Shown: positions 1 to 7,703, numbered from the stretch's first letter. The stretch: DNA of 32,762 bases from Candidatus Staskawiczbacteria bacterium RIFCSPHIGHO2_01_FULL_39_25 (GCA_001820095.1 MHOO01000012.1:1-32762); one strand, 5' to 3'. Numbers and translations: made by a program. Notes: a model not told the origin generated them from the letters alone.

Positions 1-172
1 CATTGCTGGGTAGCTAAGTTGGGAAGGGATAAGCGCTGAAAGCATATAAGCGCGAAACCCACTCCAAGATGAGAACTCTTAGATTTCCCGTAGATGACGG
101 GATTGATAGGCCACAGGTGTAAGCGCCGTAAGGCGTTCAGCCGGGTGGTACTAATAAATCATACATCCTTCG
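1..172 (+). rRNA. rrl: 23S ribosomal RNA, 3' end (partial)
   Basis: The stretch carries the conserved end of bacterial 23S rRNA: the segment around 28-52 (GGATAAGCGCTGAAAGCAT), the GATGAGAACT stretch at 67-76, the GATTGATAGGCC element near 101 and GGTACTAATA at about 146-155. The gene enters from the left edge of the window, so only the last 170 or so bases are visible. The exact 3' end is set by pairing with the unseen 5' end; about 170-175 is an estimate. Confidence 0.93.
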
Positions 173-453
173 ATATACTCAGGATACTGGGATATTAAAA
201 GGTTTTAGCGTAAGTATCAGTGCTTTGCACTGAAATAGATACAGATTTTATATTATCTTTACTTTTCCACTCCGCTTTTGCGGAGTGGGAATAAAGTATG
301 CCCGTAGCCATGCATAGCATGGCGGAGGATAATATATGAATTATTTAAAATTTTGATAACAAAATTTCAAAGAGGCATATAATGCCATTGGCGTAGCCAA
401 TAAATTCCTATTTATCTTTATTTTTACCTTAATTTACCACAGATTAAGTTCTG
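173..453 (+). other. 23S-5S spacer with six small hairpins
   Basis: No tRNA or ORF is seen. The spacer holds a row of short perfect stem-loops with unrelated sequences: CAGTGC/GCACTG (218-232, inside a GTATC/GATAC stem), CCACTCCGC/GCGGAGTGG (about 267-288), GCCATGC/GCATGGC (307-323), GGCAT/ATGCC (373-385), TTGGC/GCCAA (390-402) and CCACAG/CTGTGG (437-456), the last running into the 5S start. They may be processing stems of the rRNA precursor. That role is inferred; the pairing is seen directly. Confidence 0.6.
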
Positions 454-564
454 TGGTGGCAATTATACTGAGCTTGTCCCACCTGTTCCCATTTCGAACA
501 CAGAAGTGAAATAGCTCAAGGCCGATGATAGTGCGATGAGCGCGAAAGTAGGTAGTTGCCACCT
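454..564 (+). rRNA. rrf: 5S ribosomal RNA
   Basis: About 110 nt with the standard 5S core: CCCATTTCGAACACAGAAG in loop C/helix III (about 488-506), GCCGATGATAGTG (521-533) and the GCGAAAGTAGG loop E/helix IV region (542-552). Helix I is closed by GGTGGCAA (455-462) and TTGCCACC (556-563). It lies about 280 nt after the 23S end on the same strand, so it is the last gene of the rRNA operon. Confidence 0.93.
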
Positions 565-565
565 T

Positions 566-742
566 AGCACTTAATCCCAAAATATCTTAAAATAAAAGCC
601 AAGAGTTTCGGCTCTTTATTGGTAATTTGGTTGCTGGCGTTGTAAAAATCTGAAAACGTAGGTTTCTACATTTTCAGATTTTTTCTTAGCCAGCAACCAA
701 ATTCCCTGATAAATAGCTCGAAAATATTTTGGGATTGAGCGC
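566..742 (+). repeat. Nested inverted repeat downstream of 5S
   Basis: A roughly 175-nt palindrome begins just after the 5S gene. Three nested perfect arm pairs are seen: AATCCCAAAATAT (573-585) with 724-736, AATTTGGTTGCTGGC (624-638) with 689-703, and AAAAATCTGAAAA (644-656) with 671-683, capped by GTAG/CTAC (658-669). A side hairpin AAGAG/CTCTT sits at 601-616. It could be a processing or stability structure at the end of the rRNA transcript, or a non-coding mobile element. It shares no obvious core sequence with the palindromes at 810, 3017 and 5055. Confidence 0.7.
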
Positions 743-754
743 TAGAACTTAATT

Positions 755-785
755 AAAAACCGGCCGACAAGGCCGGTTTTTGTGT
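755..785 (+). terminator. Intrinsic terminator of the rRNA operon
   Basis: AAAACCGGCC (757-765 region) pairs with GGCCGGTTTT (771-780) across a short loop and continues into a T-rich run. It is the first GC-rich stem with a U-tract after the 5S gene. Confidence 0.85.
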
Positions 786-808
786 TTTATTTATTACGAT
801 GTTATAAT
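780..808 (+). promoter_or_regulatory. Candidate promoter for rmuC
   Basis: A perfect TATAAT (803-808) lies 17 bases after TTGTGT (780-785), a three-of-six match to the -35 consensus. The -10 box ends one base before the palindromic element at 810-966, so that element would be in the 5' untranslated region of rmuC. Confidence 0.45.
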
Positions 809-809
809 A

Positions 810-966
810 GACCTGTTGTGTAATAAACTTCGTAGCGAAATGAAGTAATTTTTAGCGAAAATTTGATAGAATTTTAAGGTTTATGCTTGCCATAAGCTGA
901 AAAATTATAGTAAATTTGCAGCAAAAATTACAAAATTGCAGTAGAAAGTTTATTATACAACAGGTC
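810..966. repeat. Palindromic (MITE-like) element, copy 1
   Basis: Terminal inverted repeats of 21 bp (810-830 and 946-966, one mismatch) begin GACCTGTTGT. The interior has GCGAAAATTTGATAGAATTTT (from 855), a central hairpin around TTATG/CATAA, and AAAATTATAGTAAATTTGC (901-919). This core is shared with the elements at 3017-3187 and 5055-5225, while the terminal repeats differ. No ORF is inside. It sits between a promoter-like sequence and rmuC. Confidence 0.7.
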
Positions 967-979
967 TAAAAATTTTAAC

Positions 980-2011
980 ATGGAATTACTCTACATCATA
1001 TTTTTTGGTTTGGTAATTTTTGGCATGGCAATAGTCATATTTTTGCTGTTGCTGAAAAAACATAGCAAAGAAGATAATCCTTTATTAATGCTGCAGCAGC
1101 AAATAAATCATATTTCGCAAGTACTTGATACTAGGTTATTTGAATCAAATAAGAACCAGCAGTTTCAATTCAACCAGTCTGCAAAAATAATCGGGGATGT
1201 GCGGGAAAGGTTAGCCAAGCTTGATGAAACGAATAGGCAGGTAGTCAGTTTCGCTGACCAGCTAAAAGGCTTGCAGGATATTCTAAAAAATCCAAAACAA
1301 CGGGGGGTTTTAGGCGAATACTATTTGGAAACGGTTCTAAAGAACGTGTTGCCGCCAAGTTCCTACCAAATGCAGTATAGTTTTAAGGATGGCACCATGG
1401 TTGATGCCGTAGTGTTTATTGATAAAAGCATTATTCCTGTTGATTCAAAATTTTCTTTGGAAAACTATAATAGGATGGTTGAGGCACGAGATCCCAATGA
1501 AAAGAAAAGATGGGAAACTGCTTTCATTAATGACTTAAAATTGAGAATTGATGAAACGGCAAAGTATGTAAAACCGGAAGAAAAAACGATGGATTTTGCT
1601 TTTATGTTCATACCCTCTGAAGCTGTGTACTATGATTTGCTGATCAATAAGGTAGGGGCTATTACCGAAGACACTAATAATTTAGTGTATTATGCGGGAA
1701 AGAAAAAAGTGGTGGTAGTATCTCCAACATCCTTTTTAGCTTACTTGCAGACGGTATTACAGGGCTTAAGAAACCAGAAAATTTCAGAACAAGCCCAGAC
1801 TATTATTAAAGAGGTAGAACGGCTAGGCAAGCATTTATTTGCCTATTCAGAATTCATGAGAAGGATGGGAGACCATTTAGGTTCAACGGTAAGTTCATTT
1901 AACAAAGCCCGATCAGAATTTCTAAAAGTTGATAAGGATGTCGTAAAAATAACCGACGGAGAATTAAAAATTAAAATAGATGAGGTTTCAGCCCAGATAG
2001 TTGACGAATAA
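980..2011 (+). CDS. rmuC: RmuC family protein (DNA recombination-associated)
   Basis: The protein has 343 residues, against about 475 in E. coli RmuC. Residues 4-25 form a membrane anchor, about 35-110 are a predicted coiled coil, and about 118-300 are the nuclease-like RmuC domain with GVLGEYYLETVLK, then DAVVFIDKSIIPVDSKFSLE, which carries the acidic/DxK residues of a restriction-endonuclease-like fold. RmuC proteins limit inversions at repeats and are thought to cut DNA structures; this is family knowledge, and the biochemical role is not firmly established. The start at 980 is the only one that keeps the anchor. There is no Shine-Dalgarno sequence. rplU follows after 33 bases. The family call is secure from the motif order. 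Confidence 0.85.
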   Translation: MELLYIIFFGLVIFGMAIVIFLLLLKKHSKEDNPLLMLQQQINHISQVLDTRLFESNKNQQFQFNQSAKIIGDVRERLAKLDETNRQVVSFADQLKGLQDILKNPKQRGVLGEYYLETVLKNVLPPSSYQMQYSFKDGTMVDAVVFIDKSIIPVDSKFSLENYNRMVEARDPNEKKRWETAFINDLKLRIDETAKYVKPEEKTMDFAFMFIPSEAVYYDLLINKVGAITEDTNNLVYYAGKKKVVVVSPTSFLAYLQTVLQGLRNQKISEQAQTIIKEVERLGKHLFAYSEFMRRMGDHLGSTVSSFNKARSEFLKVDKDVVKITDGELKIKIDEVSAQIVDE

Positions 2012-2044
2012 CCTATTTTTTGATAAGATTACTTTTGAACTTAT

Positions 2045-2365
2045 ATGTTGGCTGTCATTAAAACAGGCGGAAAACAATATTTGGTTTCGCCCGGCGATAA
2101 AATAAAAGTTGAAAGATTAGATGAAAAAGAAGGAAAAGAAATTACCTTTAGCGAGGTTTTATTATGCGACAAAGACGGAAGTGGCAAGAAGGTTGAAATT
2201 GGCAGCCCTGTGATAAAAGACGTTAAGGTGAAAGCAAAAGTTTTAAATCATGGAAAAGGCGAGAAATTGATTATTTTTAAATATAAGCCAAAGAAAAGAT
2301 ATAAAAGAAAAATAGGGCATCGCCAGCAATTTACCGAAATTGAAATTTTAGAATTTAAAGATTAA
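2045..2365 (+). CDS. rplU: 50S ribosomal protein L21
   Basis: At 106 residues it has the normal length for bL21. It starts with MLAVIKTGGKQYLVSPGD and keeps the C-terminal basic segment KPKKRYKRKIGHRQQ followed by FTEIEI, which contacts 23S rRNA. In most bacteria rplU is followed directly by rpmA (L27); here rpmA lies 20 kb away on the other strand. The gene ends inside its own terminator. It contains a perfect copy of the 15-nt word TTATTATGCGACAAA (2159-2173), read as LLCDK. Confidence 0.96.
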   Translation: MLAVIKTGGKQYLVSPGDKIKVERLDEKEGKEITFSEVLLCDKDGSGKKVEIGSPVIKDVKVKAKVLNHGKGEKLIIFKYKPKKRYKRKIGHRQQFTEIEILEFKD

Positions 2366-2392
2366 AAAATCTGCTTGTCGCAGATTTTTTTT
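2364..2392 (+). terminator. Intrinsic terminator after rplU
   Basis: AAAAATCTGC (2365-2374) pairs with GCAGATTTTT (2380-2389) around a five-base loop, followed by further T's. It overlaps the last bases of the rplU stop codon. Confidence 0.88.
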
Positions 2393-2432
2393 AGCTCATT
2401 GACAATCACATCAAAAAAAGCGAGGTGTTCCA

Positions 2433-2948
2433 ATGGAAAAAAGAGAAGATGAAATTCCTTGCACAAAAGACCACAAGATTAGGTGTACCTATAAAAATCG
2501 TGACGCAGTCATATGCGATGCGGTGGTGTTTGTAAGAGATTTAAGGCTTGAGCCAGGCCCTAAGCTTCAAAATCCAAAAAAAGACCACAGCTTTCATCAC
2601 ACGATGTATTATTACTGCCCGGCTTGCAGCGATCCTCTTGCTAAAGTGTTTGATTGGGGCGACGGCAGGCCGCTTGTGCTTGCAGCAAATGTTGAGCTTG
2701 TTTCTGTGATGTCGGAAGTAGAATTACTGGAAATGGCTAATAAAATTATTGAACCGTATGGTTTAAGGGCAGAGTTCCTCGGAGATGTTCATTCAGTAGG
2801 TGTCGGGGGCGATTGTCGCACCTACACCAGGGTAATGGTGCTCATAGGGTCTTATCCTGGCAATGAGATACTAGCATCTTTATCTACTAAGCTAGGTAAT
2901 ACTACTGGTATCAATAGGATAACCTTTGAACTTGCTAAAGAAAATTAG
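2433..2948 (+). CDS. Stand-alone GMP synthetase C-terminal-domain-like protein with a Cys-rich N-terminus
   Basis: This protein has 171 residues. Residues about 96-168 resemble the C-terminal dimerisation domain of GMP synthetase (GuaA): SVGVGGDCRTYTRVMVL (121-137) corresponds to the conserved VGVxGDxRTY strand, and ILASLSTKLGNTTGINRITF (146-165) to the conserved L-ARxSTxIxNExxGxxRV stretch. No glutaminase or ATP-PPase domain is present. The N-terminal half has Cys10, Cys18, Cys28 and CPAC (62-65), a possible metal site. A clear Shine-Dalgarno GAGGTG (2422-2427) lies 5 bases before the ATG, rare in this window, and terminators flank the gene on both sides, so it is a single-gene unit. Function is unknown; binding of a purine nucleotide is a guess from the fold. 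Confidence 0.6.
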   Translation: MEKREDEIPCTKDHKIRCTYKNRDAVICDAVVFVRDLRLEPGPKLQNPKKDHSFHHTMYYYCPACSDPLAKVFDWGDGRPLVLAANVELVSVMSEVELLEMANKIIEPYGLRAEFLGDVHSVGVGGDCRTYTRVMVLIGSYPGNEILASLSTKLGNTTGINRITFELAKEN

Positions 2949-2969
2949 CATGATAACAAAAGGTTGTTG

Positions 2970-2999
2970 GCCCATGGTAAAATCCACGGGCTTTTTTTT
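2970..2999 (+). terminator. Intrinsic terminator after the GMPS-C-like gene
   Basis: GCCCATGG (2970-2977) pairs with CCACGGGC (2984-2991), with one A-C mismatch, and is followed by eight T's (2992-2999). Confidence 0.85.
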
Positions 3000-3016
3000 G
3001 GAAAAAGTATAATATA

Positions 3017-3187
3017 CCTTGAATTACGAAATGCTTTCATGGTATTTCCTCCAAATTTGGAAGGCGAAAATTTGATAGAATTATTTTACGTAGTTTACTA
3101 CGTAAAATAATTATTGCGGATTTTCGACCCAAATTTGAAGGAAAGACCCGAAACTTGCTTTTTCATGAGGCATTTCGTAATTTAAGG
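3017..3187. repeat. Palindromic (MITE-like) element, copy 2
   Basis: This is a 171-bp element with terminal inverted repeats CCTTGAATTACGAAATGC (3017-3034) and, at 3170-3187, GCATTTCGTAATTTAAGG. The interior has GCGAAAATTTGATAGAATT (3064-3082), a perfect 16-bp stem with a two-base loop (3079-3094 with 3097-3112), then AATTATTGCGGATTTTCG, and a right-arm segment AAGACCCGAAACTTGC not mirrored on the left. The same plan and ends are found at 5055-5225. It fills most of the 261-bp gap before prmC. TATAAT (3008-3013) lies just outside the left end. Confidence 0.8.
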
Positions 3188-3209
3188 TAATATATAAATA
3201 ATAAGTAGT

Positions 3210-3998
3210 ATGAAAAAAGAAGTTGAATGGCTTTTGAAAGAAAAATATCATGGAAAGCCAACCATACAGTTTAGAGAAGATACAAAGCGCCTTAAAAAAG
3301 GCGAACCCTTAGATTATGTAATTGGATTTACCGAGTTTTTAGGTTGCAAGATTGATTTGTCTAAAAAACCCTTGATTCCGCGCCCTGAAACAGAATATTG
3401 GGTGCAAGAGGCTATAAAAAAAATGAAGAGTCGCACATCCCAATTTTTAAGTCCTAGCATAAAAGTTTTAGATATATTTGCCGGTTCGGGATGCATCGGT
3501 ATTTCTATTGTGGCTGGAAGCGAGAGTTTTTTGCAAAGCAAAAACTCCCTTCCTCGGCATATAAAACATGCAAAAGTAACATTTGCAGAGAAAGATAAAA
3601 ATTTATTACAACAAATACAAATAAATTGCAGGGCAAATAAGATACCCAAAAAGAGCTATGATATTGTTGATTCTGATATTTTTTCAAATATAAAAGGGAG
3701 GTATGATTATATTTTTGCTAATCCTCCCTATATCCCAGAAGTTAAAAAAAATAAAATCCAAAAATCGGTTTTGCGCTATGAACCGGTTTCAGCATTATTT
3801 GGGGGGAAGGATGGGCTCTTGTATATTAAAAAATTTCTATCTGGCGCTAAACATTTTTTAAATCCAGGCGGAGAAATATACATGGAATTTGATTCTACGC
3901 AAAAAAAGAAAATTGAAAAGTTGCTGCGGGCTTTAGCATATAAAAATTTCGTGTTCCACAAAGACCAATATGGCAAATGGAGATATGTAGTGATATAA
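3210..3998 (+). CDS. prmC: Peptide chain release factor N5-glutamine methyltransferase
   Basis: PrmC uses S-adenosylmethionine to methylate the Gln of the GGQ motif in release factors RF1 and RF2, which speeds peptide release. The 262-residue protein shows the family signatures: LIPRPETE (55-62), SAM-binding motif I DIFAGSGCIG (88-97), acidic E127 at the end of strand 2, and NPPY (171-174), which binds the target glutamine. The N-terminal helical domain is shorter than in E. coli, fitting a reduced genome. In many bacteria prmC follows prfA; here no prfA is in view. A palindromic element lies just upstream. There is no Shine-Dalgarno sequence; 3210 is the first in-frame ATG. Confidence 0.93.
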   Translation: MKKEVEWLLKEKYHGKPTIQFREDTKRLKKGEPLDYVIGFTEFLGCKIDLSKKPLIPRPETEYWVQEAIKKMKSRTSQFLSPSIKVLDIFAGSGCIGISIVAGSESFLQSKNSLPRHIKHAKVTFAEKDKNLLQQIQINCRANKIPKKSYDIVDSDIFSNIKGRYDYIFANPPYIPEVKKNKIQKSVLRYEPVSALFGGKDGLLYIKKFLSGAKHFLNPGGEIYMEFDSTQKKKIEKLLRALAYKNFVFHKDQYGKWRYVVI

Positions 3999-4018
3999 TA
4001 GGGAAATCGTTATATAAT
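3990..4018 (+). promoter_or_regulatory. Candidate promoter giving a leaderless mRNA
   Basis: GTGATA (3990-3995, four of six matches to -35) is spaced 17 bases from a perfect TATAAT (4013-4018). Transcription would start about 7 bases later, at or next to the ATG at 4025. The -35 box overlaps the 3' end of prmC. Confidence 0.5.
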
Positions 4019-4024
4019 CTCATT

Positions 4025-4633
4025 ATGAAATTCAATACATCAGCAGGTCAAATATCAAGAGTTTTAATAATAGTAGCAGTACTAGTGCTAGTGACTATTG
4101 TAGTAGTGTATTTTGTTATTAAAATGACTGCGGGAAAAAGACAACAAGCCCAAACTGTGAATAATTCTGCTGCTGAAACTGAAAATGCGCCCCCTAAGCT
4201 CGTCCTTGAAACAACGATTGGCGATGTTAAATTTATATTCCAATCAGCGAAAAATTTAGGAAATACTATTCAAGGTTCCACCAATACGTATTCAACGCCA
4301 CAAACGATTACTACTACAGAAAGGTTTATTAAAGTTATCATTGGAGCTCAAAATAAAGGGAAAAGCAATGTTCCCCTGCACGCATGGGATATAGGAAATA
4401 TCGTTGATTCTGATGGGAGGAATTTTATATCAATAAATGACAAAGCATCGTTCTTGGTGCCTAAACCTAACTTATGCGGAGCTATTTTAAAACCTGAATT
4501 TGATCCGGTCCCCTGTGTAAAAATATACGAAGTTTCAAAAATATCAAAAAATCTTAAAATAGAAGTCTTGTTTTCAGCTCCCGGTTCAACAAAAAAACAA
4601 AAGTCATTAATTGATTTGGAAATAAACGAATAA
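4025..4633 (+). CDS. Membrane-anchored DUF4352-like protein
   Basis: About 202 residues from the ATG at 4025. One transmembrane helix (about residues 13-35) is followed by a polar linker and an outside domain rich in beta-strand. The domain, with ERFIKVIIGAQNKGKSNVPL and a later LKPEFDPVPC, resembles the DUF4352 / telokin-like Ig-fold domains anchored to the surface of many Gram-positive and CPR cells. An upstream in-frame ATG at 3977 would add 16 residues before the anchor but overlaps prmC; 4025 is preferred because a promoter sits right before it. Function unknown. Two cysteines in the last third could form a disulphide. Confidence 0.6.
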   Translation: MKFNTSAGQISRVLIIVAVLVLVTIVVVYFVIKMTAGKRQQAQTVNNSAAETENAPPKLVLETTIGDVKFIFQSAKNLGNTIQGSTNTYSTPQTITTTERFIKVIIGAQNKGKSNVPLHAWDIGNIVDSDGRNFISINDKASFLVPKPNLCGAILKPEFDPVPCVKIYEVSKISKNLKIEVLFSAPGSTKKQKSLIDLEINE

Positions 4634-4641
4634 ATATTACT

Positions 4642-5049
4642 ATGGCAAAAACACCAAAAGAAAAAAATAAAATAGAAGAAAAACTTCCTATTGATGCTCC
4701 AGAGCCGTCTGCCCCAGAAAAACTTGAGCCGATCTTTGAGGCAAAAGAATCACCGTCAAAAGAAGAAATCTTGCAGAGAGAGCAAAAAGAACTTGAAGAA
4801 ACACGGGAGTCTTTAGACATGGAAAGGGATTCTAAAGGAGAAGCACGTGGCATGGGCCAAGATTCTGCCCATTTGGAAAGCGACGAAATAGTTAAAAAAT
4901 TATTAGCAGATGCAGAACAAAAAGGCGAAAAGGGGATAGAATCTGCATTAGGCGCAGCACAAAAAATGAAGGATCCCTATATTCTAGATAGGCTGCGTGA
5001 CATGCTTGCTGAAAAAATACAAAAAAATAAATTTGGTAAAAAGAAATAG
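4642..5049 (+). CDS. Highly charged hypothetical protein
   Basis: The 135-residue protein begins 8 bases after the previous stop. Residues 1-85 are Glu/Lys/Pro-rich and probably disordered; residues about 82-135 (from ESDEIVKKLLADAEQKG) form a helical segment ending in a basic tail, KNKFGKKK. There is no signal peptide or membrane segment. It precedes the TraG/VirB4-like ATPase on the same strand, so it may be a partner of that protein, but a palindromic element separates them. I do not recognise a named family. Confidence 0.55.
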   Translation: MAKTPKEKNKIEEKLPIDAPEPSAPEKLEPIFEAKESPSKEEILQREQKELEETRESLDMERDSKGEARGMGQDSAHLESDEIVKKLLADAEQKGEKGIESALGAAQKMKDPYILDRLRDMLAEKIQKNKFGKKK

Positions 5050-5054
5050 ATTTA

Positions 5055-5225
5055 CTTTGAGTTACGAAATGCTTTCGCGGTATTTTCCCAGAATTTGGAG
5101 ATAGAAATTTGATAGAATTTTAAAATGTAGCAAGCTACATTTTAAAATTATTGCAAATTTATAGCCCAAATTCTGGAAAAAGACCCGAAACTCGCCTTTT
5201 CATTGGGCATTTCGTAATTCAAAGG
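5055..5225. repeat. Palindromic (MITE-like) element, copy 3
   Basis: This 171-bp element has ends closely matching copy 2 (CTTTGAGTTACGAAATGC at the left; at the right GCATTTCGTAATTCAAAGG). Inside are GAAATTTGATAGAATT, a perfect 16-bp stem with a two-base loop (5116-5131 with 5134-5149), TTATTGCAAATTT, and the right-arm segment AAGACCCGAAACTCGC. ATTTA directly before the left end (5050-5054) is repeated directly after the right end (5226-5230), a candidate 5-bp target-site duplication. Confidence 0.82.
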
Positions 5226-5237
5226 ATTTAGCAATAC

Positions 5238-7703
5238 ATGCCCCTGATACTTTATGGATTAATTATAGCTTTTTTCTTACTCTTATTGGCAATTGTTTTT
5301 GCGTTATTTTCTGAAAATTCAGAAAGAATCGCCATCTTCGGCAGCCTTGAAACCGTTTTGTTTTTGGTAATGATGCCAAAGCACGACCCTAAGAAAGACG
5401 ACCAAGGCCAAAAAGAAGAAAAGATGCTGATTTCCCAAATGGAGCAAGTGCTTGCTAATTTTTTATATCTAAAAAAACCAAAGATATTCCAAGGCTATCC
5501 GTCGGTGGCGTTAGAAATTGCTTCTCAAGCTGGCAATGCTGATATTGCTTTTTATGTTGCTGTTCCCAAATATCTAGAAACTATGTTTGAGAAATATGTG
5601 CAGGGGGTATATCCGCGGGCAATCATTGAAAAGGTTTCCCAAGACTACACGGTATTTGAGCCTCAAGGGAATACAGCGGCGGCCTACCTAAAGCTAAAAG
5701 AAAATTACCTTTTTCCTATAAGCACTTACCAGAAGTTAGAAAAAGATCCTCTTGCTAACATTACCAATAATTTAAGCAAAATTAATAAAAATGAGGGGGC
5801 TGCCATTCAGCTCATCGTGCGGCCTCTTTCAGGGTTAAACGTAAGAAAAAAAGGCGAAAAAGCTCTCTCTTCCATACGCGAGGGTAAACATATAAGAACA
5901 GCGGTCATAGAAGCAACTCGCCACCCCTTTTTTAGCCTGCTAGCGGAAATTTTTAAGGGAAGCGATATTAAAACTAAAGAAAAGCAGGATGAACTGCAGA
6001 AAAAAGAAAAAACGATTGACCAGGTCAGTTATGATGCCATTCAAAGTAAAATACAAAAACAGTCTTTTGAAACTAATATAAGGGTTATTGCTTCTGCCCA
6101 ATCGCAAGAGCGGGCAGAAGATATTTTAAACCATTTGATGGGGTCATTCAGCCAGTTTTCTATTTCTGCAATCAATAGCTTAAATCCCATAGAGGTTAAG
6201 GGGAGCCGGTTAAAAAAACTGATCTATAACTTCAGCTTTAGGATTTTTAACGAAACAGAAAAAAATATTTTAAATATAGAAGAGCTTGCCAGTATCTATC
6301 ATTTTCCAACCCATTTTACAGAAACGCCTTATATAAAATCAGTAAAATCTGCAGTGGCGGCCCCTCCTGCCGATCTGCCTGAACAAGGAGTGAATTTGCT
6401 GGGAAAGGTAGTATTCCGCGGAGAAGAAAAAAAGGTATACTTTGCATCAAAAGATGACCGGAGAAGGCATTTTTATATCATTGGACAAACGGGTACCGGT
6501 AAATCCGCTTTTTTGCGGGAAATGATACGCCAGGACATTGAAAATGGGGAAGGCGTGGCCGTTATTGATCCCCACGGAGAACTCATTGAAGATACGCTGG
6601 CAAATATCCCTAAAAACAGGGTAGATGATGTGGTATTATTTGAACCATTTGATACCGCCAGGCCCATAGGGCTAAACATGCTAGAGTATGACACTCCCGA
6701 GCAAAAAGATTTTGCCGTCCAGGAAATGATTGCCATTTTTTATAAACTGTTTCCACCAGAAATTATCGGCCCCATGTTTGAGCACTACATGAGAAACGCT
6801 ATGCTAGCATTAATGGCAGATAAAGACAATCCTGGTACCTTGGTTGAAATTCCTAAAATGTTTACGGATCCCACATTCCTGCAAACAAGATTGGAAAAAG
6901 TTTCAGATCCTGTAGTAAGGAATTTCTGGGTAAAAGAGTGGGCCCAGACTACGGGAAGCACCAGAAGCGATATGTTAGGGTACGTGGTTTCAAAGGTAGG
7001 CCGGTTTATTGAAAATGAAATGATGCGCAATATCATCGGGCAAGGGCATTCCGGCTATGATTTATCAGATATCATGGATAAAGGAAAGATTTTTTTGGCT
7101 AATTTATCAAAAGGCTTAACAGGAGAAGTGAATAGCTCATTGCTTGGCTTGATTCTAGTTTCAAAAATGCAGATGGCCGCTATGAAACGGGCAAAACTTT
7201 CAGAAAGCGAAAGGAAAGATTTTTATTTGTATATAGACGAATTTCAAAACTTTACCACTGATTCCATTGCCACTATTCTTTCTGAAGCTAGAAAGTATAA
7301 ATTAAATTTAACCTTAGCCCACCAATACATCCCGCAATTAACTGACCAGATTAAAAATGCGGTGGTGGGAAACGTGGGAAGCATAGGCGCATTTCGAATT
7401 GGAGCGGAGGACGCTGAATATTTAGAAAAGCAATTTGAACCCGTATTTTCACGGTTTGACTTAGTGAATTTAGATAACTTTAACCTAGTTGTAAAAATGA
7501 TGCTGCGCAATAAAACGTCTACTCCGTTTAGGATGGAAACCTACGTGCCTAAAAAGGGCAGAGAAGAGATTGTGGAAGCCATTAAGAAGATTTCAAAATT
7601 AAAATACGGCAAGCCAAAAGCTATTGTTGAGGAAGACATATTCCAACGGTCTTTTATCCAGACTCCCATTGCCCAAACTCCCCCGCCAGTAAATCTTAAG
7701 TAA
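5238..7703 (+). CDS. TraG/TraD/VirB4-type ATPase (type IV secretion DNA-binding family)
   Basis: This 821-residue protein has one N-terminal membrane helix (residues 2-24), a long domain (about 50-370) without clear motifs, and a HerA/TraG-type ATPase domain. Walker A GQTGTGKS is at 416-423, followed by AVIDPHGELIEDTL; Walker B YLYIDEFQNF has Asp667 and Glu668; QYIPQL and a C-terminal TraG-like segment follow. Such single membrane ATPases without a full conjugation system are widespread in CPR genomes. Pumping DNA or protein across the membrane is the likely activity, but the substrate is unknown. There is only a weak AAAGGA ten bases before the ATG, and a palindromic element occupies the upstream gap. 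A bidirectional terminator overlaps the stop codon. Confidence 0.8.
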   Translation: MPLILYGLIIAFFLLLLAIVFALFSENSERIAIFGSLETVLFLVMMPKHDPKKDDQGQKEEKMLISQMEQVLANFLYLKKPKIFQGYPSVALEIASQAGNADIAFYVAVPKYLETMFEKYVQGVYPRAIIEKVSQDYTVFEPQGNTAAAYLKLKENYLFPISTYQKLEKDPLANITNNLSKINKNEGAAIQLIVRPLSGLNVRKKGEKALSSIREGKHIRTAVIEATRHPFFSLLAEIFKGSDIKTKEKQDELQKKEKTIDQVSYDAIQSKIQKQSFETNIRVIASAQSQERAEDILNHLMGSFSQFSISAINSLNPIEVKGSRLKKLIYNFSFRIFNETEKNILNIEELASIYHFPTHFTETPYIKSVKSAVAAPPADLPEQGVNLLGKVVFRGEEKKVYFASKDDRRRHFYIIGQTGTGKSAFLREMIRQDIENGEGVAVIDPHGELIEDTLANIPKNRVDDVVLFEPFDTARPIGLNMLEYDTPEQKDFAVQEMIAIFYKLFPPEIIGPMFEHYMRNAMLALMADKDNPGTLVEIPKMFTDPTFLQTRLEKVSDPVVRNFWVKEWAQTTGSTRSDMLGYVVSKVGRFIENEMMRNIIGQGHSGYDLSDIMDKGKIFLANLSKGLTGEVNSSLLGLILVSKMQMAAMKRAKLSESERKDFYLYIDEFQNFTTDSIATILSEARKYKLNLTLAHQYIPQLTDQIKNAVVGNVGSIGAFRIGAEDAEYLEKQFEPVFSRFDLVNLDNFNLVVKMMLRNKTSTPFRMETYVPKKGREEIVEAIKKISKLKYGKPKAIVEEDIFQRSFIQTPIAQTPPPVNLK

